DNA from: Favolaschia claudopus
Taxonomy: Eukaryota; Basidiomycota; Agaricomycetes; Agaricales; Mycenaceae
Direction of reading: 5' to 3'
Length of the DNA: 64,000 nt
Assembly (NCBI GenBank): GCA_037176885.1
Contig: JAWWNJ010000050.1
Span: 682,001 to 746,000 of the forward strand
Positions 1 through 10,463 of this stretch are shown piece by piece. A program made the translations under genes and the position numbers. A model generated the notes under the pieces. It was not told the DNA's origin. It saw only the letters and a program-made list of their open reading frames with translations, and searched no databases. Each line of letters begins with the position of its first letter. Position 1 is the first letter of the stretch.

Positions 1-593
1 TTGTGGTCAGACTGGATTCCGGAGGCTTGGATTTTCCATTCGTAGGTTTGGTCAAAGATCCCACGTTTCACATGGATGCGGTCTATTCTCGATTGTGAGC
101 CTGTTGATTTTTGGAGGTATGTGTAGGCCAATGTCGTTGGGTAGGTTGCCCGCCATCCATCCATGAGGCCGAGGTAGGATTTGAGTTCGTCTAGAGCTGT
201 CACCGCAATGTCGGCGTCAGGATGTGAGGGGAGCCGGTCAATTGAATCTTCGACAACATTTGTGTCGCCGCCCATTGCACTTGGTTTCCGTACGCGTGGG
301 TGACTTTGGAACCAAGCTTTGATGTCGTACCAGAACTGCGCATTCTCTGCTGGGGAATTTGGAGCATAGACTCCGAGGATGGAGAGGGGTTCCTCGTCAT
401 GCCATTCTACTTCCATTAGCATAGCGCGGCCGGGAATTATTTCGTGAGTTGTTACTCTGTCTGTTTTCAGTAAGGTTTTGTTCAGGACGATGGCTACGCC
501 TGCCCTGTTTGTCGGTGAGTTTGGGTCGGCTGTGTACTTTACTTTGAGGCATCGCCCAAAAAGATTTTCAATGTCGTTGTGGCGTTGGTCGTT
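1..593 (-). pseudogene. LINE endonuclease domain (non-LTR retrotransposon), 5' part of ORF
   Basis: An open frame on the minus strand reads as the apurinic-type endonuclease (EEP fold) that nicks target DNA for LINE insertion. Landmarks in order are NDQRHNDIENLFGR, RAGVAIVLNK, LGVYAPNSP, the metal-site motif GGDTNVV (usually GDFN), SRIDRIHVKRG and a terminal SDH next to the window edge. The frame runs off the left end, so the reverse transcriptase is not seen here. The N-terminal side is cut by a MITE at 596-1335; ten more residues of the same frame (GIMIVGETHL) lie at about 1338-1365. It is a relic rather than an active copy. A related LINE fragment lies at 34915-35292. Confidence 0.85.
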
Positions 594-595
594 TA

Positions 596-1335
596 CAGCT
601 GTTTGCAAAGTTAATGGCACTTCTTGTTTTTTGATGTAAAGAAAGCATTTGAAACATACTGTCTTGAAGTGCCCATATCTCCCTCAATTCTCGTCCAATC
701 CACCCAGTTGATTGCTTGTTTTGAAGCGATTAGGCGGCGCCTCCACACCCTCGGCACAAGGCCGGCCGGACGTGCCGTAACTTGATCGCATCATGCCGAG
801 TATACACAGCTTGACTGGAAAGTGGTTCGCTCCGTTCTCACTCAGTTTTGAACATATTCTGGTGCTGTAAAGGGATTGTATAATCAGATTTGAGGTCCGA
901 ATTGGTCTGCAATCTCACCTTTTGGAAAACATGAATCAAAGAGCTCGGCACTGAGAAAGATGCTATGGTATGTAATTTCATTTTTATGAAGGTGATTGGT
1001 CCTTGCCTTGCATTTTGAAGTTGCAAAGCTCGTTGTCTATGTTCTGGCTTCCATAATCATTCGGGTTGAAGTGATTCTGACAAGAAACGAGTAAGTTGTG
1101 TCAGTTTCAGTCTTCATATCAACGCCGATCAGTTGAAATCAAGGATCACGAAATTTTGGAGTTAGAGGACAACTTTAATATGAGATGAAAGCCCCGTTGA
1201 TTCGCTTCAAAACGAGCCTACAAACGTGTGAATTGCGCAAGTATTGAGTGTGAAACAGGCAAAGTAAGTTCGGGTGTTCGAGTTGTTCTTTATTTATAAA
1301 ATCATCGAAAGTGCCATTAGCTTTGCAAACAGCTG
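596..1335. mobile_element. TA-type MITE inserted in the LINE
   Basis: Terminal inverted repeats of about 25 bp begin CAGCTGTTTGCAAAG and end with the complement, with one mismatch. TA flanks both sides (594-595 and 1336-1337). Removing the element and one TA joins the LINE endonuclease frame on both sides (GETHL to NDQRH), which fixes the insertion point. The interior has no credible gene. It is Tc1/mariner-like by duplication and size. Confidence 0.8.
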
Positions 1336-1365
1336 TAAATGGGTTTCACCGACGATCATTATTCC

Positions 1366-1426
1366 GCCACTGTAGTTTTTCACCAAACTCGCTTAGTTTT
1401 CGAACTGAGATTTGATTTTCACCGTT
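1366..1426. repeat. Partial copy of a Harbinger-type MITE end
   Basis: These 61 bases match the right part of the MITE at 47116-47262 (shared CACCAAACTCGCTTAG) but stop just before its terminal bases. They abut the left end of the Harbinger element, so either two related ends lie head to tail or the left terminus was rearranged. Confidence 0.5.
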
Positions 1427-1533
1427 GAGCACTTTGGCAAACGCTGAAAAACAAATTTCTGTTTAAAAAACTAAGCGAGTTTACTGAGATTCTAAGCCGA
1501 AAAACTAACCGCAAGCTGAAAAACGTCATCGTA

Positions 1534-1903
1534 CAGTGGCGGCAAAATCTGATGTCACCCCCAAAAAAGGAAATTCTTATGAATTCAACCCGTTTTCTTC
1601 TCTTTTCTGTGGTCGGACCTTTCAGAGTGCATTCAACATACATTCGAAACACATGCACCTTTTTCCATCTTAGGATACCTCGAAAATTGACACTTTTTGG
1701 GCAAGACTTTCCAACCATCTTTGGCCCAGTTCTCCTCAATGAATGGACCTATCTTTCTCAATCGTGCTTCCACAGGCAGTGTATTTGCCGTGCCAATAGA
1801 TCTGTGCCCTTGTCGCTACCAGACGGCGATGGCAAGGGCAGATTAGGGGCGGATTGATAAAAATTTCCTTTTTTGGGGGTGACATCAGATTTTGCCGCCA
1901 CTG
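1534..1903. mobile_element. TA-type MITE, CAGTGGCGGCAAAATC ends
   Basis: A 370-bp element with inverted ends starting CAGTGGCGGCAAAATCTGAT and flanked by TA on both sides. Its size and design match the 369-bp element at 17976-18344, whose ends read CAGTTGCGGCAAAATC. A shorter relative (126 bp) lies at 41604-41729. It is inserted between the Harbinger left end and the transposase gene. Confidence 0.85.
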
Positions 1904-1980
1904 TAAGATACGATCACATGATTGATTTGAACGCGTTCTCCGGCCGTTGGCTCCACAACCTCTTTTCACCAACAACGACC

Positions 1981-3232
1981 ATGGCGTTCAGCCGGCTTAC
2001 ACAATTTATCTTCCACGTCCTTGCCCCCGTGCTGGGGGACGACAACGACGTCTTCCACATGCACCAGGAGATGTCAAATCGACCCTACGACCCGTGGCTC
2101 GCCCTTGCCGAGCTGTCTAAAGCGGTGGTTCCGCGCCCACCGATTGGCGGCCATCGAATCACCAGCTCCTGGCTGAGAGAATTAATGCCCGAAGACTGTT
2201 TATACCGGTTCAGGTGTGTCTCTGTGCATTAACTATCACTCATGCTGAAGTGCGCATAGGCTTTATGCCGACGAATTAATCAATTTAGCAACGGCACTCG
2301 ATATTCCACCCGTCTTTCGGACTCGGAGCCGCTACGCTTTCCCGCGAGTTGAAGCGCTAGGTCTGCTCCTTGCGCGATTCAAATCTGCCGGAGATATATA
2401 CGACATGGCCACGAAATACTATCGATCCGCCTCCGCCATCAGCGAGCTTGTCAACGAGCTCTGCGAATTTTTTGATGACCGTTGGCAGCATCTACTTGAC
2501 TTTGATGTTCAGGGTGTTCTCTCGCCTGCTCGCATGGCGGAGTATGCAGCTGCAATTTACAATGCAGGAGCCCCTTTGGATTCAGTCTGGTGCTTCATAG
2601 ACTGCACTATTCGGGGAATCTGTCGCCCAAACAAGTACCAGAAGCAGGCTTACAACGGGTATAAAAAACTACACGCTGAAAAATACCAGGCACTCAAGTT
2701 ACCGAACGGGCTCATCGGACATTTATTTGGGCCGATAGAGGGGCGGCGAAATGATAACGCTCTTCTGGCGGACTCGCAGCTCCTTGACAAATGTGCGCAG
2801 TTTGCCTTGAAGGCTGGCGCTGACCAGAACACGCCTATCGACCAACGTTACTTCCAAATTTTCGGAGATCCAGCATACGGTCTTACCCCGCTCTTGCTGA
2901 GCCCGTTCGCAACGGCTGATCGCACGCCTGACCAAAGGAGGTGGAACAAAGCGATGTCGAGGGTACGGATGTCGGTTGAACACGGCTTTGGTGAGCTCAC
3001 TCGGGAGTGGCCGTTTCTCAACGCGTGGTGGAAGCATCGTATCTATGCTTCTCCGGTGGGCAGATACTACCGGGTTTGCGTGCTTCTCACCAATGCACTC
3101 AATTGCATCTCGCCCAACCAAACTTCACAAGCTTTTGAATGCTTACCACCCACTGTCGACGAATATGGTTGCGGCCAAAACTTCATGACCAGTCCCAATT
3201 TTGCTCAAAATCCTTCGGGATTCGAGATTTAG
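1981..3232 (+). CDS. PIF/Harbinger DDE transposase
   Basis: The likely start at 1981 gives MAFSRLTQFIFHVL. One intron (2214-2259, GT-AG) joins phase 2 to exon 2 (LYADELINLATALDIPP), followed by a helix-turn-helix region (FPRVEALGLLLARF, then SAISELVNELCEFF). The DDE domain shows D in FIDCTIRG, the second D in IFGDPAYGLTPLL and E in MSVEHGFGELTREW, as in DDE_Tnp_4 family proteins. The family usually ends near PPTVDEY; here a MITE begins at that point, and about 20 extra residues plus the stop come from MITE sequence. The catalytic core looks whole, so the enzyme could be functional. It cuts and pastes elements with Harbinger-type ends. Confidence 0.8.
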
Positions 3233-3701
3233 CAGGAACTAGGGTATGGTTTATAGGTGAAATTCTTATTTCAGAGGAATCGGAGGTACTCCTAACTTAG
3301 GGTTACAAAACGCGAAATTTGAACAGCGAAAAATCAAAATTGTGTGTACTAAACCTGCGAGTTTGAGGCAGGTAATCAAGTCTTTCTCTGCCATTCTGCC
3401 TCTGCAACCCCGGACTCCTTCTTTCGGACCCCACAGTGAAAGTGAAATATCCTAACCAAGAAATCGGCAATGGCTGATGCTGCTGCACAGCCACAGGTCC
3501 GAGTGATCCGCAATCAAAAGCGCGAAATTGCGGTGCAAAACACGGAAAACCGATTTTTCGAAGTTTTGCTCCAGTACGTTTGTAGATTACCTTCTTGCAA
3601 TGCTATTTACACAATCCCAGGATGTCTCAATGAAAACTGACGTGACAGTATCAATTACCAAATTGGGACTGCGACTTGTCACGAAGTTCGGTCCGCAACC
3701 A
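3166..3701. mobile_element. TA-type MITE, TGGTTGCGG ends (copy 1 of 3)
   Basis: A 536-bp element beginning TGGTTGCGGCCAAAACTTC and ending GTCCGCAACCA, with TA on both sides. Two other copies lie at 31124-31660 and 54565-55091, in both orientations and about the same size. This copy supplies the last codons and stop of the Harbinger transposase frame. Confidence 0.85.
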
Positions 3702-3798
3702 TACTTCCACGACTAGATACACTAATAGATAACAAATGATTACTTTATTTGTGCATACATGTACAGGTTATTTATTCATTTACTCGAACAGCTATACA

Positions 3799-5249
3799 TT
3801 AGTCCTTGCGCTCGAGAAAAGCCTTCAAAATCTCGTTGGTCTCATCCTTCTGCTTCGTTGAAGTACTGAGGTAATTATCGAACATCTTGAGAACCTGCGC
3901 GTCATGTTTTTCACGCCGCTCGTTCTCGGTGCGCATGAGCTGACGAGTCTTCTCAGCCTCGCTGCAGCGGCGTTTGCTTGGCCGAGGGTTGGAGTCGTCG
4001 TCCGAGTCGAGGACCTCGATGGTGGAGGAGCTGGCAAGAGAACGGGCGGGTACGGCGAGCGACTCATCGTCGGTGCTGTCGTCATCGGCGGCGGCGGCAG
4101 CGGCATTGGCGCAGGTGCGAGGATGAGAGCGAAGAGTTTTGAGGGAATTGTTACGAATGGACTCGCCGCCCTTGCGATCCTCGTCGTTTTTCTTTGAAAT
4201 TGGTTGAGAAAGAAATGACGAGAGAAAGGTAGGCGGCACACCTTCTTAATAGCAGCTTTAGCCTTGTCCGACTTGTTCTTTGCCTGATCATACTGCGTCT
4301 CGAGGCGCTCGAGCAACGCAGCAATGACGATGCTGGCCGAGGTATCCTCGCCAATCAGGTTGGCGAGTTGAGGGTTTTTTCCCGGTTCCTGCGAATGAAA
4401 ATCAATACATGCAAAGGCAAGCGCAGTTAGATATGGGACGTACCTTTTTAAATGCAACCAAACCGTACGCCTTTTCCCGCACCGACCCTACAGAGATATT
4501 TGGGTGCGGAAAGCCCTGGGACAAGAGGGTCTCGACAACGAGGGCCCAAGTCTTGCCTTTCAGCTTGTGCCCAGCGAGGTAGGGTTGGAGGTCGACGACC
4601 ACCCGAGTGATGTGGATGAGATCGCTCGCGGTGAATCTCGACCTCTTCCGCCCTTCTTGCCTTTTCCGCCCTCCTCCACATCGCTGCTGTCCCCATCCTC
4701 ATCCACATCCTCGTTCTCCTTATCCTTCTCGTCACGACGTCGCTTCTTCCCCGTTGCCCCACTCCTCCCAATGGCTCGACGAACCTCGTCGGTTACCGGA
4801 ATACGCGCTCGTGCCTGGGCAGACGGCATTGGCCCACGCGGCATATTGCGTGCAGACTGCGCGACAGGCGCAAGCGAACGCGGCTGCTCGGTCCCACGTT
4901 CGTTCAGGAGGGCGAGGCGAGCTTCGCTGTTGTTGTATGCTTTCTCAAACTGGGTGTTGAGAAGCTCAAACTGAGCGGCGTTGGGGCAGTAGGGCTGGAA
5001 GGGGCTCTCAGGGAAGTCGTCCAAGAGGTCCCAGGTGGCCGGGAATACAGGGGTAGCAGGCTCGGCGCGAGGAGATGAGAACTGGAAGGTCGACAAGTCG
5101 GTAGTGGCGCCGGTGGATGATGCTGGAGTCGTGAACTTGTTTGCGCAACCATTTCCCGCAGATCGCGCGCTGTTGGCGGGGGTAAAGTCGAAAGAGGATA
5201 TAGGGGAGGTGAGGGAACGCTCCCAGTTGTATTCTGCGCGTGAAGACAT
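3799..5249 (-). CDS. SANT/Myb-like DNA-binding protein of the Harbinger element
   Basis: Read from 5249: a Ser/Pro-rich N-terminus (MSSRAEYNWERS), a basic nuclear-localisation-like stretch (GKKRRRDEKDKENED), then SDLIHITRVVVDLQPYLAGH, GKTWALVVETLLSQGF, AYGLVAFKK, EDTSASIVIAALLERLETQY and a charged C-terminal coiled-coil region with RRCSEAEKTRQLM. Two introns with GT-AG borders fit well (after GLVAFKK and after KAAIKK). Between the acidic stretch and SDLIHITRV the frame changes by one base near 4640 with no convincing intron, so this copy may be frameshifted. The protein belongs to a high-copy agaric family. Partnering the transposase, as the Myb-like protein does in PIF/Harbinger, is inference. 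Confidence 0.6.
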
Positions 5250-5782
5250 CGTTGAGGTGGTTTAGAGTGCTTGATATGTAGTTTGAGACGCGAAACGCAC
5301 CTTATATCTCGGTTGGTTGTGGAGTCGCTTAGCACGATGACGCAGCCCGCTCCCTGCGCTCCATCCTCTACGTCAGAGCCGTACCAGTCCCCACCAGTGA
5401 AGGTGGCTGCCTACGTTGAGCGAGAGACTTGCTGCGACGCGTATGTTGGGTGAGAGAGAAGGGCCCCGCCATCAGTCCATGTTTGGCAATTTCGGCCGGT
5501 GAGCTGTCATCGCGCCGGTCCTTCCTTTCTCAGAAGCCAAAAAACGGTTCTCTTTTTCGGCTCCACAAGCGAATTTTGATTGGGTGTTTACTGAACAAAA
5601 AAGTGATTTTTCAGCGTTTGCCAAAGTGCTCTAATGGACATATTTATTAAGGGTGCTTAATTTTTGTGGCTCAGTCCTACTCGGTCCTGCGGTTGCAAGG
5701 ATGGCCGGATGTGGGAACCATGCGGGATCACGGAACAAACATGTGCATACAATTCACTTGCCGAAGCGCGGATGCCCAGCCC

Positions 5783-5835
5783 ACTGTCTATCGACAGGCT
5801 TGCCTTCATAGACAGACGGGCACCGGTCTACGACG
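5783..5835. repeat. Short hairpin repeat, also at 34796-34850
   Basis: About 50 bp able to fold (GTCTATCGACAGGCTTGCCT with ATAGAC downstream) occurs here and, inverted, at 34796-34850, where it lies in a Ty3 relic. Flanking sequence at the two sites is unrelated. Confidence 0.45.
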
Positions 5836-5883
5836 GAAAGGGGAAGAGCGCGCCGCGTGTGGTTGGTATTAGACAAGGCAGAT

Positions 5884-6986
5884 TTAGTTGAAGCTGTCGA
5901 GAAGGTCCTGTACAAGTTCCCAGCACATTAGTGCAGGTTTAGGCTTTGCTGCGAAACACACAAACATCCACACAACTTCTGCCACCCGCTCAAGCCGGCT
6001 GAGCAATACCCGTCTCCTCAGTTTTGCTCGTCCAGCTTTTGCAGGCTGGTCAGAAGACACCTGCACGTCTTTGCATCCGCGTCCATCAATGACGGTTTTG
6101 GTTGGTGATACCGAAACTGAACGCTGCCGCAAGCGACTATAGAGAGCCTCCCGCCGGGGTGTACTTGGTGTTCCTCCACTTCGAGATGCTCCTGAGACCC
6201 TTTGTCGATCGGGAGTTAAGCCAAGAGAGGCAATTGAACAAGGTTCGACCATCGTTACAGCGGATGGCGACGATGACAGAAGTCTTTGAGCAAAGCCCGT
6301 GGGTCCATGTGTGGAAGCCAATCGAGGAAGCCGAGCAAGAGGGACGGCAGGAAAGGGGGTGAAACTGCGTTGTGTCAGCAAAAGTCAACAATTTACGTTC
6401 AGCTGACCTCCATCCATTTTCTTAACTTTGCGTGGAATGCTTCTCGCCTATTCTCAGAAGCGGCCACCCATTGAGCAACAGCAGTCATGCCAACCAGCAC
6501 TTTCTTCTTCACTTCCTCCATCCTGCATGAAGTCCGTACCCGTATCCCAACACCATACGCAGGAAGTCGTTTGCCGTTTTCTAGTCGATGAGTCGTAGGA
6601 CTGATTGTGATACCCATTGGACCGCGAATCCAGTCATTTGGGATTGGTAGGAATGGGTCATCATTATCAACCTCTTCCACAGACGCGGTAGCTTCTAGAG
6701 ATGGATCTTCCGTATCCCACTCACATATCCAACAAAGCCGCCGGAAATCATCGATTCGGAGACATGAAAGATAGTGGCGCTCCAGAGACATGTGGTCCAG
6801 AATATTCAAGACGGTCCCTGTATTAGGATCCGGCGACACTGGGGAGGTTGCAAGCGCATGACAAAGCGCACGGTTAAGCTCTGTATAGACGGCTTCAAGC
6901 CGTAATAACGATAGTGGGAAGCAGGGAGAGTCCTCTGTCGGTGCTGGAGAGCCTGAGCTGTGTTTAACTGGTTGAGCGGATACCAT
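5884..6986 (-). pseudogene. Cdt1-like replication licensing factor, probably broken
   Basis: The upstream part (6986 to 6399) has a winged-helix region with RRLCWICEWDTEDPS, GPMGITISPTTHRLENGKR and FHAKLRKWMEV, the pattern I recognise from fungal Cdt1, which loads MCM at origins. The downstream part (to 5884) has TPRREALYSRLRQRSVSV, SPTKT and RRRVLLSRLERVAEVVWMF, matching the Cdt1 C-terminal MCM-binding segment. The two halves do not join cleanly. An in-frame TGA lies at 6401-6399. A canonical intron (6407-6365) would put the second half in the wrong frame, and the alternative of 32 bp is shorter than usual fungal introns. The N-terminal degron region is missing. Most likely a decayed or truncated copy. 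Confidence 0.65.
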
Positions 6987-7249
6987 GAGATCACAGAGGA
7001 AGAGACACCTACGCGGATCTAACCTTACATGACCTATCGTAGCTGAGCTCTACACAACGTCTCTTATTAGATGGGCCTGACATTCGAAGCAATGGAGTCG
7101 AGTGTGGAGGAGAGGGGTATCGCGGCGGGGTATCGCAGAAGAAGGAAGAAACTGGAGAGTGAGAGTGACCAAGCGAAAGTGCGAGGTCGTGGACAGTGAG
7201 TCAGTGACGAACTTCCTCTCACGTGGCCAGGCGACAAGAACATCAGTGA

Positions 7250-7460
7250 CCAAATGCGGAAAAACCTCCAAAGTACTGTCGAAGTCACTCCAGAGGGCTC
7301 AAAGTACTCCGAAGCTACTCGCAGCCCGGGAACACCCTCCGAAGGCGCTCCAATTAGGGACGGCGAAAATTCAAAAGTCCTTCGAAGCCTCGGTTGGACA
7401 ACGCCCCCTTCGAAGCTACTTCGAAGGCCTTTGGACGACTTTGAAGCCCTATAGGCGGCT
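7250..7460. repeat. Degenerate TTCGAAG/CTCCGAAG-rich repeat block
   Basis: Short motifs such as CTCCGAAGC and CTTCGAAG recur many times at irregular spacing, like the subterminal repeats of hAT-type MITEs. I could not find clean ends or a target duplication. Confidence 0.4.
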
Positions 7461-8214
7461 TTCTCCCCATTTGTGCTATTATTCTTACAGTTCCCAAAAA
7501 ATATAATGAAGTTCGTGAATTTTTACAACTAATACAACATGTTTGAGTACAGAACAGGCAGCAGCGATGGGTACAAAAGCTTGGCAATAAGATAAAATAA
7601 TCAGCGCGAAGTCCATGAATAAACAAGAGCGAGACTCACCATTTGACGTTGAGAGGAAGAGCTGGAATGCTATAGCTAAGAGGCAAGAGAATGGAGTGAA
7701 TTAATGAACACAAAGGGACCAAACTTGACTCACGACGATAAAGTTTCTGTGAGTATCTGTGCAGCATGCTTGTCAGAAAACATGTAAGGAAAGTGATCGT
7801 GTGGGACCCACCCGAGCGGTTGAGTAGAGCACGGAAGCTGCGCATAAAACAATAAGCATAAAAACATGCCACAGGGCGTATGCACTCACGAAGGCTCTAC
7901 ACACGAGACATACAGCGCAACGCAAACGAGTCTGATGGGATGTCAGTGAAACGAAAGGAAATAACGGCAAAGACTCACAAAAACAGCTGCTCGATGATTG
8001 AGCAGCGATAGCCGAAAGTGGGTTAGAATGTGCATTCATGTTGATCTGAAAGGTGGTGAGTAAAGGAAAGACGAGGCACGTCATTAGAATTAGCAATCAG
8101 CGATACGAACAGTCAATAGCAAGTTTCAATGATGTGCAACTGAGGGAGCTGTCAAAGACGTGAGCAATGCCGTCGCTCGCGAAACAAAGGTTAAGTACCT
8201 TGGCATGGTATCCG
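7461..8214. other. No supported gene
   Basis: This stretch downstream of the DUF6698-type gene holds short open frames only, several with GT and AG borders that suggest introns of an unrecognised transcript. I see no family signature. Confidence 0.4.
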
Positions 8215-9720
8215 TCATTCAGAGGATGGGGAAGAAGCAGCCGCGCGACGAGCCGCACGACGATTGCGGACGCGCGTGGCAGGGGACTCTGCGCCTTCTT
8301 CGTCGCCAGAATCATCGGAATCGTCGTCAGCGACACCAAATACGCCGCTAATTGTGTTGTCAGGGAAGATCGTGAAACATTGAAAGAGAAACTCACTTCT
8401 GAAGCCACTCGAGGGTTTCTACAGCCCATGGGTCCGTTTCGTCGGCCTCAAATAACGCCAGGACATTGTCGAACATCTTGTCATATTTGTAGGAGCCGTC
8501 CTTCTCCGTCCATTCGCTTGTCGAGATCATGGTTCGGGCCTGAATGCGATAAATTGCAGCAGCAAGAAGAGGGAGGGATTGCTTACTTGAGCGCATGCGT
8601 ACCCAAGCATTCGAGGGGTCACTTTGAATTGTCCGTGGCCGTTAGCGTGACAGATTTTGGGGATCTTCGTACAGCCATCGATTGCGGAGCTAGGCGTCGT
8701 CCATGTGTGCCGCAAGACCTGCATGATATCAGATAATCAGAGAATGAATGCGACTATGAGAAAGGTACGAACGTACCCGCAAGATAAATTGACTACAGAA
8801 TAAACCGTTCTCCGGGTCGTCTGGGTTGAACGAGTTTTCGGCATAAAAGCACGACGGCCACGCGTCGGATGCTCCTGTGAGAGCAGGCTTTTTTTCAATG
8901 GTTTTGCCTTTCATCAGGGCTTTCAGCGCTCTGTACTGGTGGTGTTAGCGCTGTTTGGGAGTCGATCATCACATACTTTTTCGCCGCAGGTGTGGGGGTA
9001 GGCTCTGAGTCGTCGGTAGGGGTCGTAAGTTCATTAATTTGGATGCGGATGGGCCAAGGAATGATAGCATTCCGGAGCATAGGGTGGTTAAGACCTCGAT
9101 TGGACTTGGACTCAGTTCTAGGGATGTTGGGGACGAGGGATTGACGCGGGTCCTCAAGGACGTAGTTGAGTTCGTGCTTGAGATTGGTTGTGTCGGTTTG
9201 GCGTGCACCGGCGGCTGCACCACGAAACTAACATCATAGAGTTAATGAGAGAGTTAGAGGGAAAAAAACAGCACACGCACGCGAGAGATAAGCTCAGCCC
9301 AATCATTCTTGTCTTTATGAAACTCGCGGACAACCTCCAAACATTCCGGGGAGATTGAGAACATCTCTTTGAAGGCCTTGACATGCTTTTCTTGCTCCCG
9401 GCGTTCTCTGGAGGTAACATATGCATGAGTGAGGATCACCAGAAGCGAGCCAGGAACGTACTTGTCGGGGATCGTAATGGTGTTACATGCATCGACGGTG
9501 GTTTTTTTGCCCCAGAGGTCCTCAGATCCATAGAAGAGAACCGTTCCGATGTCCAAATAAGGTGAGACGGCGCGAGGGAAGTATCGAGCGCACGACAACA
9601 GCTTTGCGAGTGGTGTCTTGCTTGCCCTGCGACATTGTAAGTGAGAAAGACATCGCAGACCGCTTTGAGAAGTGTCACATCGCGTCGCGTTTCAGTTTCT
9701 TGTGAGGAGCAGCCTCAGAG
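8215..9720 (-). CDS. DUF6698-type fungal protein, multi-exon
   Basis: Exons read on the minus strand give PLAKLLSCARYFPRAVSPYL, DIGTVLFYGSEDLWGKK, YVPGSLLVILTHAYVTSRER, KAFKEMFSISPECLEVVREF, a middle segment (NAIIPWPIRIQINELTTP), ASDAWPSCFYAENSFNPDDP followed by ENGLFCSQFILR, then TWTTPSSAIDGCTK and a C-terminus WAVETLEWLQK joined to GVFGVADDDSDDSGDEEG with a basic tail ending SSPSSE. The stop is at 8217-8215. This order matches the DUF6698 family of agaric fungi. Its function is unknown, and it is often expanded in repeat-rich genomes. Introns are short and GT-AG. The 5' exon is not fixed. No lesion is obvious. Confidence 0.65.
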
Positions 9721-10107
9721 ACGTTGCTGGCAAGGGGGTGTCGGGATTAAAATTTCGTACCGTGGGAGGGAGGGGGGGTCCCCAGGAGGTCCGAAAAAAA
9801 ATTCTTGTGTCTAGTACTCAAAAGCTTCCAGGAGCTCAGAGTATACTTCTAATTCACTTTTAGCTTGTATGAGGGTTAGATTTGGGCCCATGAGACCCTC
9901 AAATGGACAAAGCGGGTGTGATCGTCCAGATTTGGACAGCTTTCCCACCTTCAACTGACTGTATAACAGTGTTAAAGCCTCCCATGCCTTGGGTTTTCTT
10001 CAGTTCTCAAAGAATACAAAACTCAACTCTCATGTATTCTGACCACCCTCAAATAACTTACGGTGACTTGGCCCAGAACTAAATCAACTCATGTTCCTGG
10101 CACATCA
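9721..10107. other. No supported gene
   Basis: Low-information sequence between the DUF6698-type gene and a hAT MITE. It holds a G-rich stretch near 9770 and nothing else I can name. Confidence 0.4.
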
Positions 10108-10115
10108 ATTACATG

Positions 10116-10455
10116 CAGTGACCGTCCTATAGCCCTTGAAAGTGGGTCTGCGGACCCTAAAGCCCTTCTTAAGGGCAAAGGCCTATAGCTATAGGACTTT
10201 ATAGGCCTATAAATGCCACGTGTTAGCGCTTGGACCACGCCTCGAGCAGCAGATCTTTTTGGAAGAAAACCCTTTGAAAACACATCAAAATCAACCTTCA
10301 GACGAATGAACCGCTGTCCAGCACCTTAGCTAGTGCCACTCACCCCTCTCGCTGCTTCTGTTAACTGGAGCAAGGACATGTGACTTTATAGGCCTCATTA
10401 TAGCCCACCTATAGGGCTATAGCTTTGAAGGCCTTTGCCCTTCGGCCGGTCACTG
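10116..10455. mobile_element. Non-autonomous hAT element, 340 bp
   Basis: Ends CAGTGACCG and CGGTCACTG are perfect inverted repeats, directly flanked by the 8-bp duplication ATTACATG (10108-10115 and 10456-10463). Inside, TATAGGCCTATAG-like and GGGCAAAGGCC motifs recur in both orientations near the ends, typical of hAT subterminal binding sites. No coding capacity. Confidence 0.85.
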
Positions 10456-10463
10456 ATTACATG

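Larger units (their letters stand above)
1427..5632. mobile_element. PIF/Harbinger-like DNA transposon carrying two genes
   Basis: Left end GAGCACTTTGGCAAACGCTG and right end with its complement share about 25 bp. The right end reads GTGCTCT followed by AAT. The left flank lacks the matching AAT because another repeat fragment abuts it. Inside are a DDE transposase (+, 1981-3232) and a convergent SANT/Myb-like gene (-, 3799-5249), the two-gene layout known for PIF/Harbinger. Two MITEs sit inside, at 1534-1903 and 3166-3701. Net length without them is about 3.3 kb. Assignment of the SANT-like gene to the element is inferred from position and from the terminal repeats enclosing both genes. Confidence 0.65.

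Noticed and set aside
2723..3121. Minus-strand frame inside the Harbinger transposase
   Set aside because: It is antisense to the catalytic domain.
4504..4974. Plus-strand Ser/Pro-rich frame
   Set aside because: It is the antisense of the SANT-like gene; its composition follows from the acidic and basic stretches of that gene.
5884..6362. Plus-strand frames opposite the Cdt1-like gene
   Set aside because: They mirror the minus-strand coding region and show no family motif.
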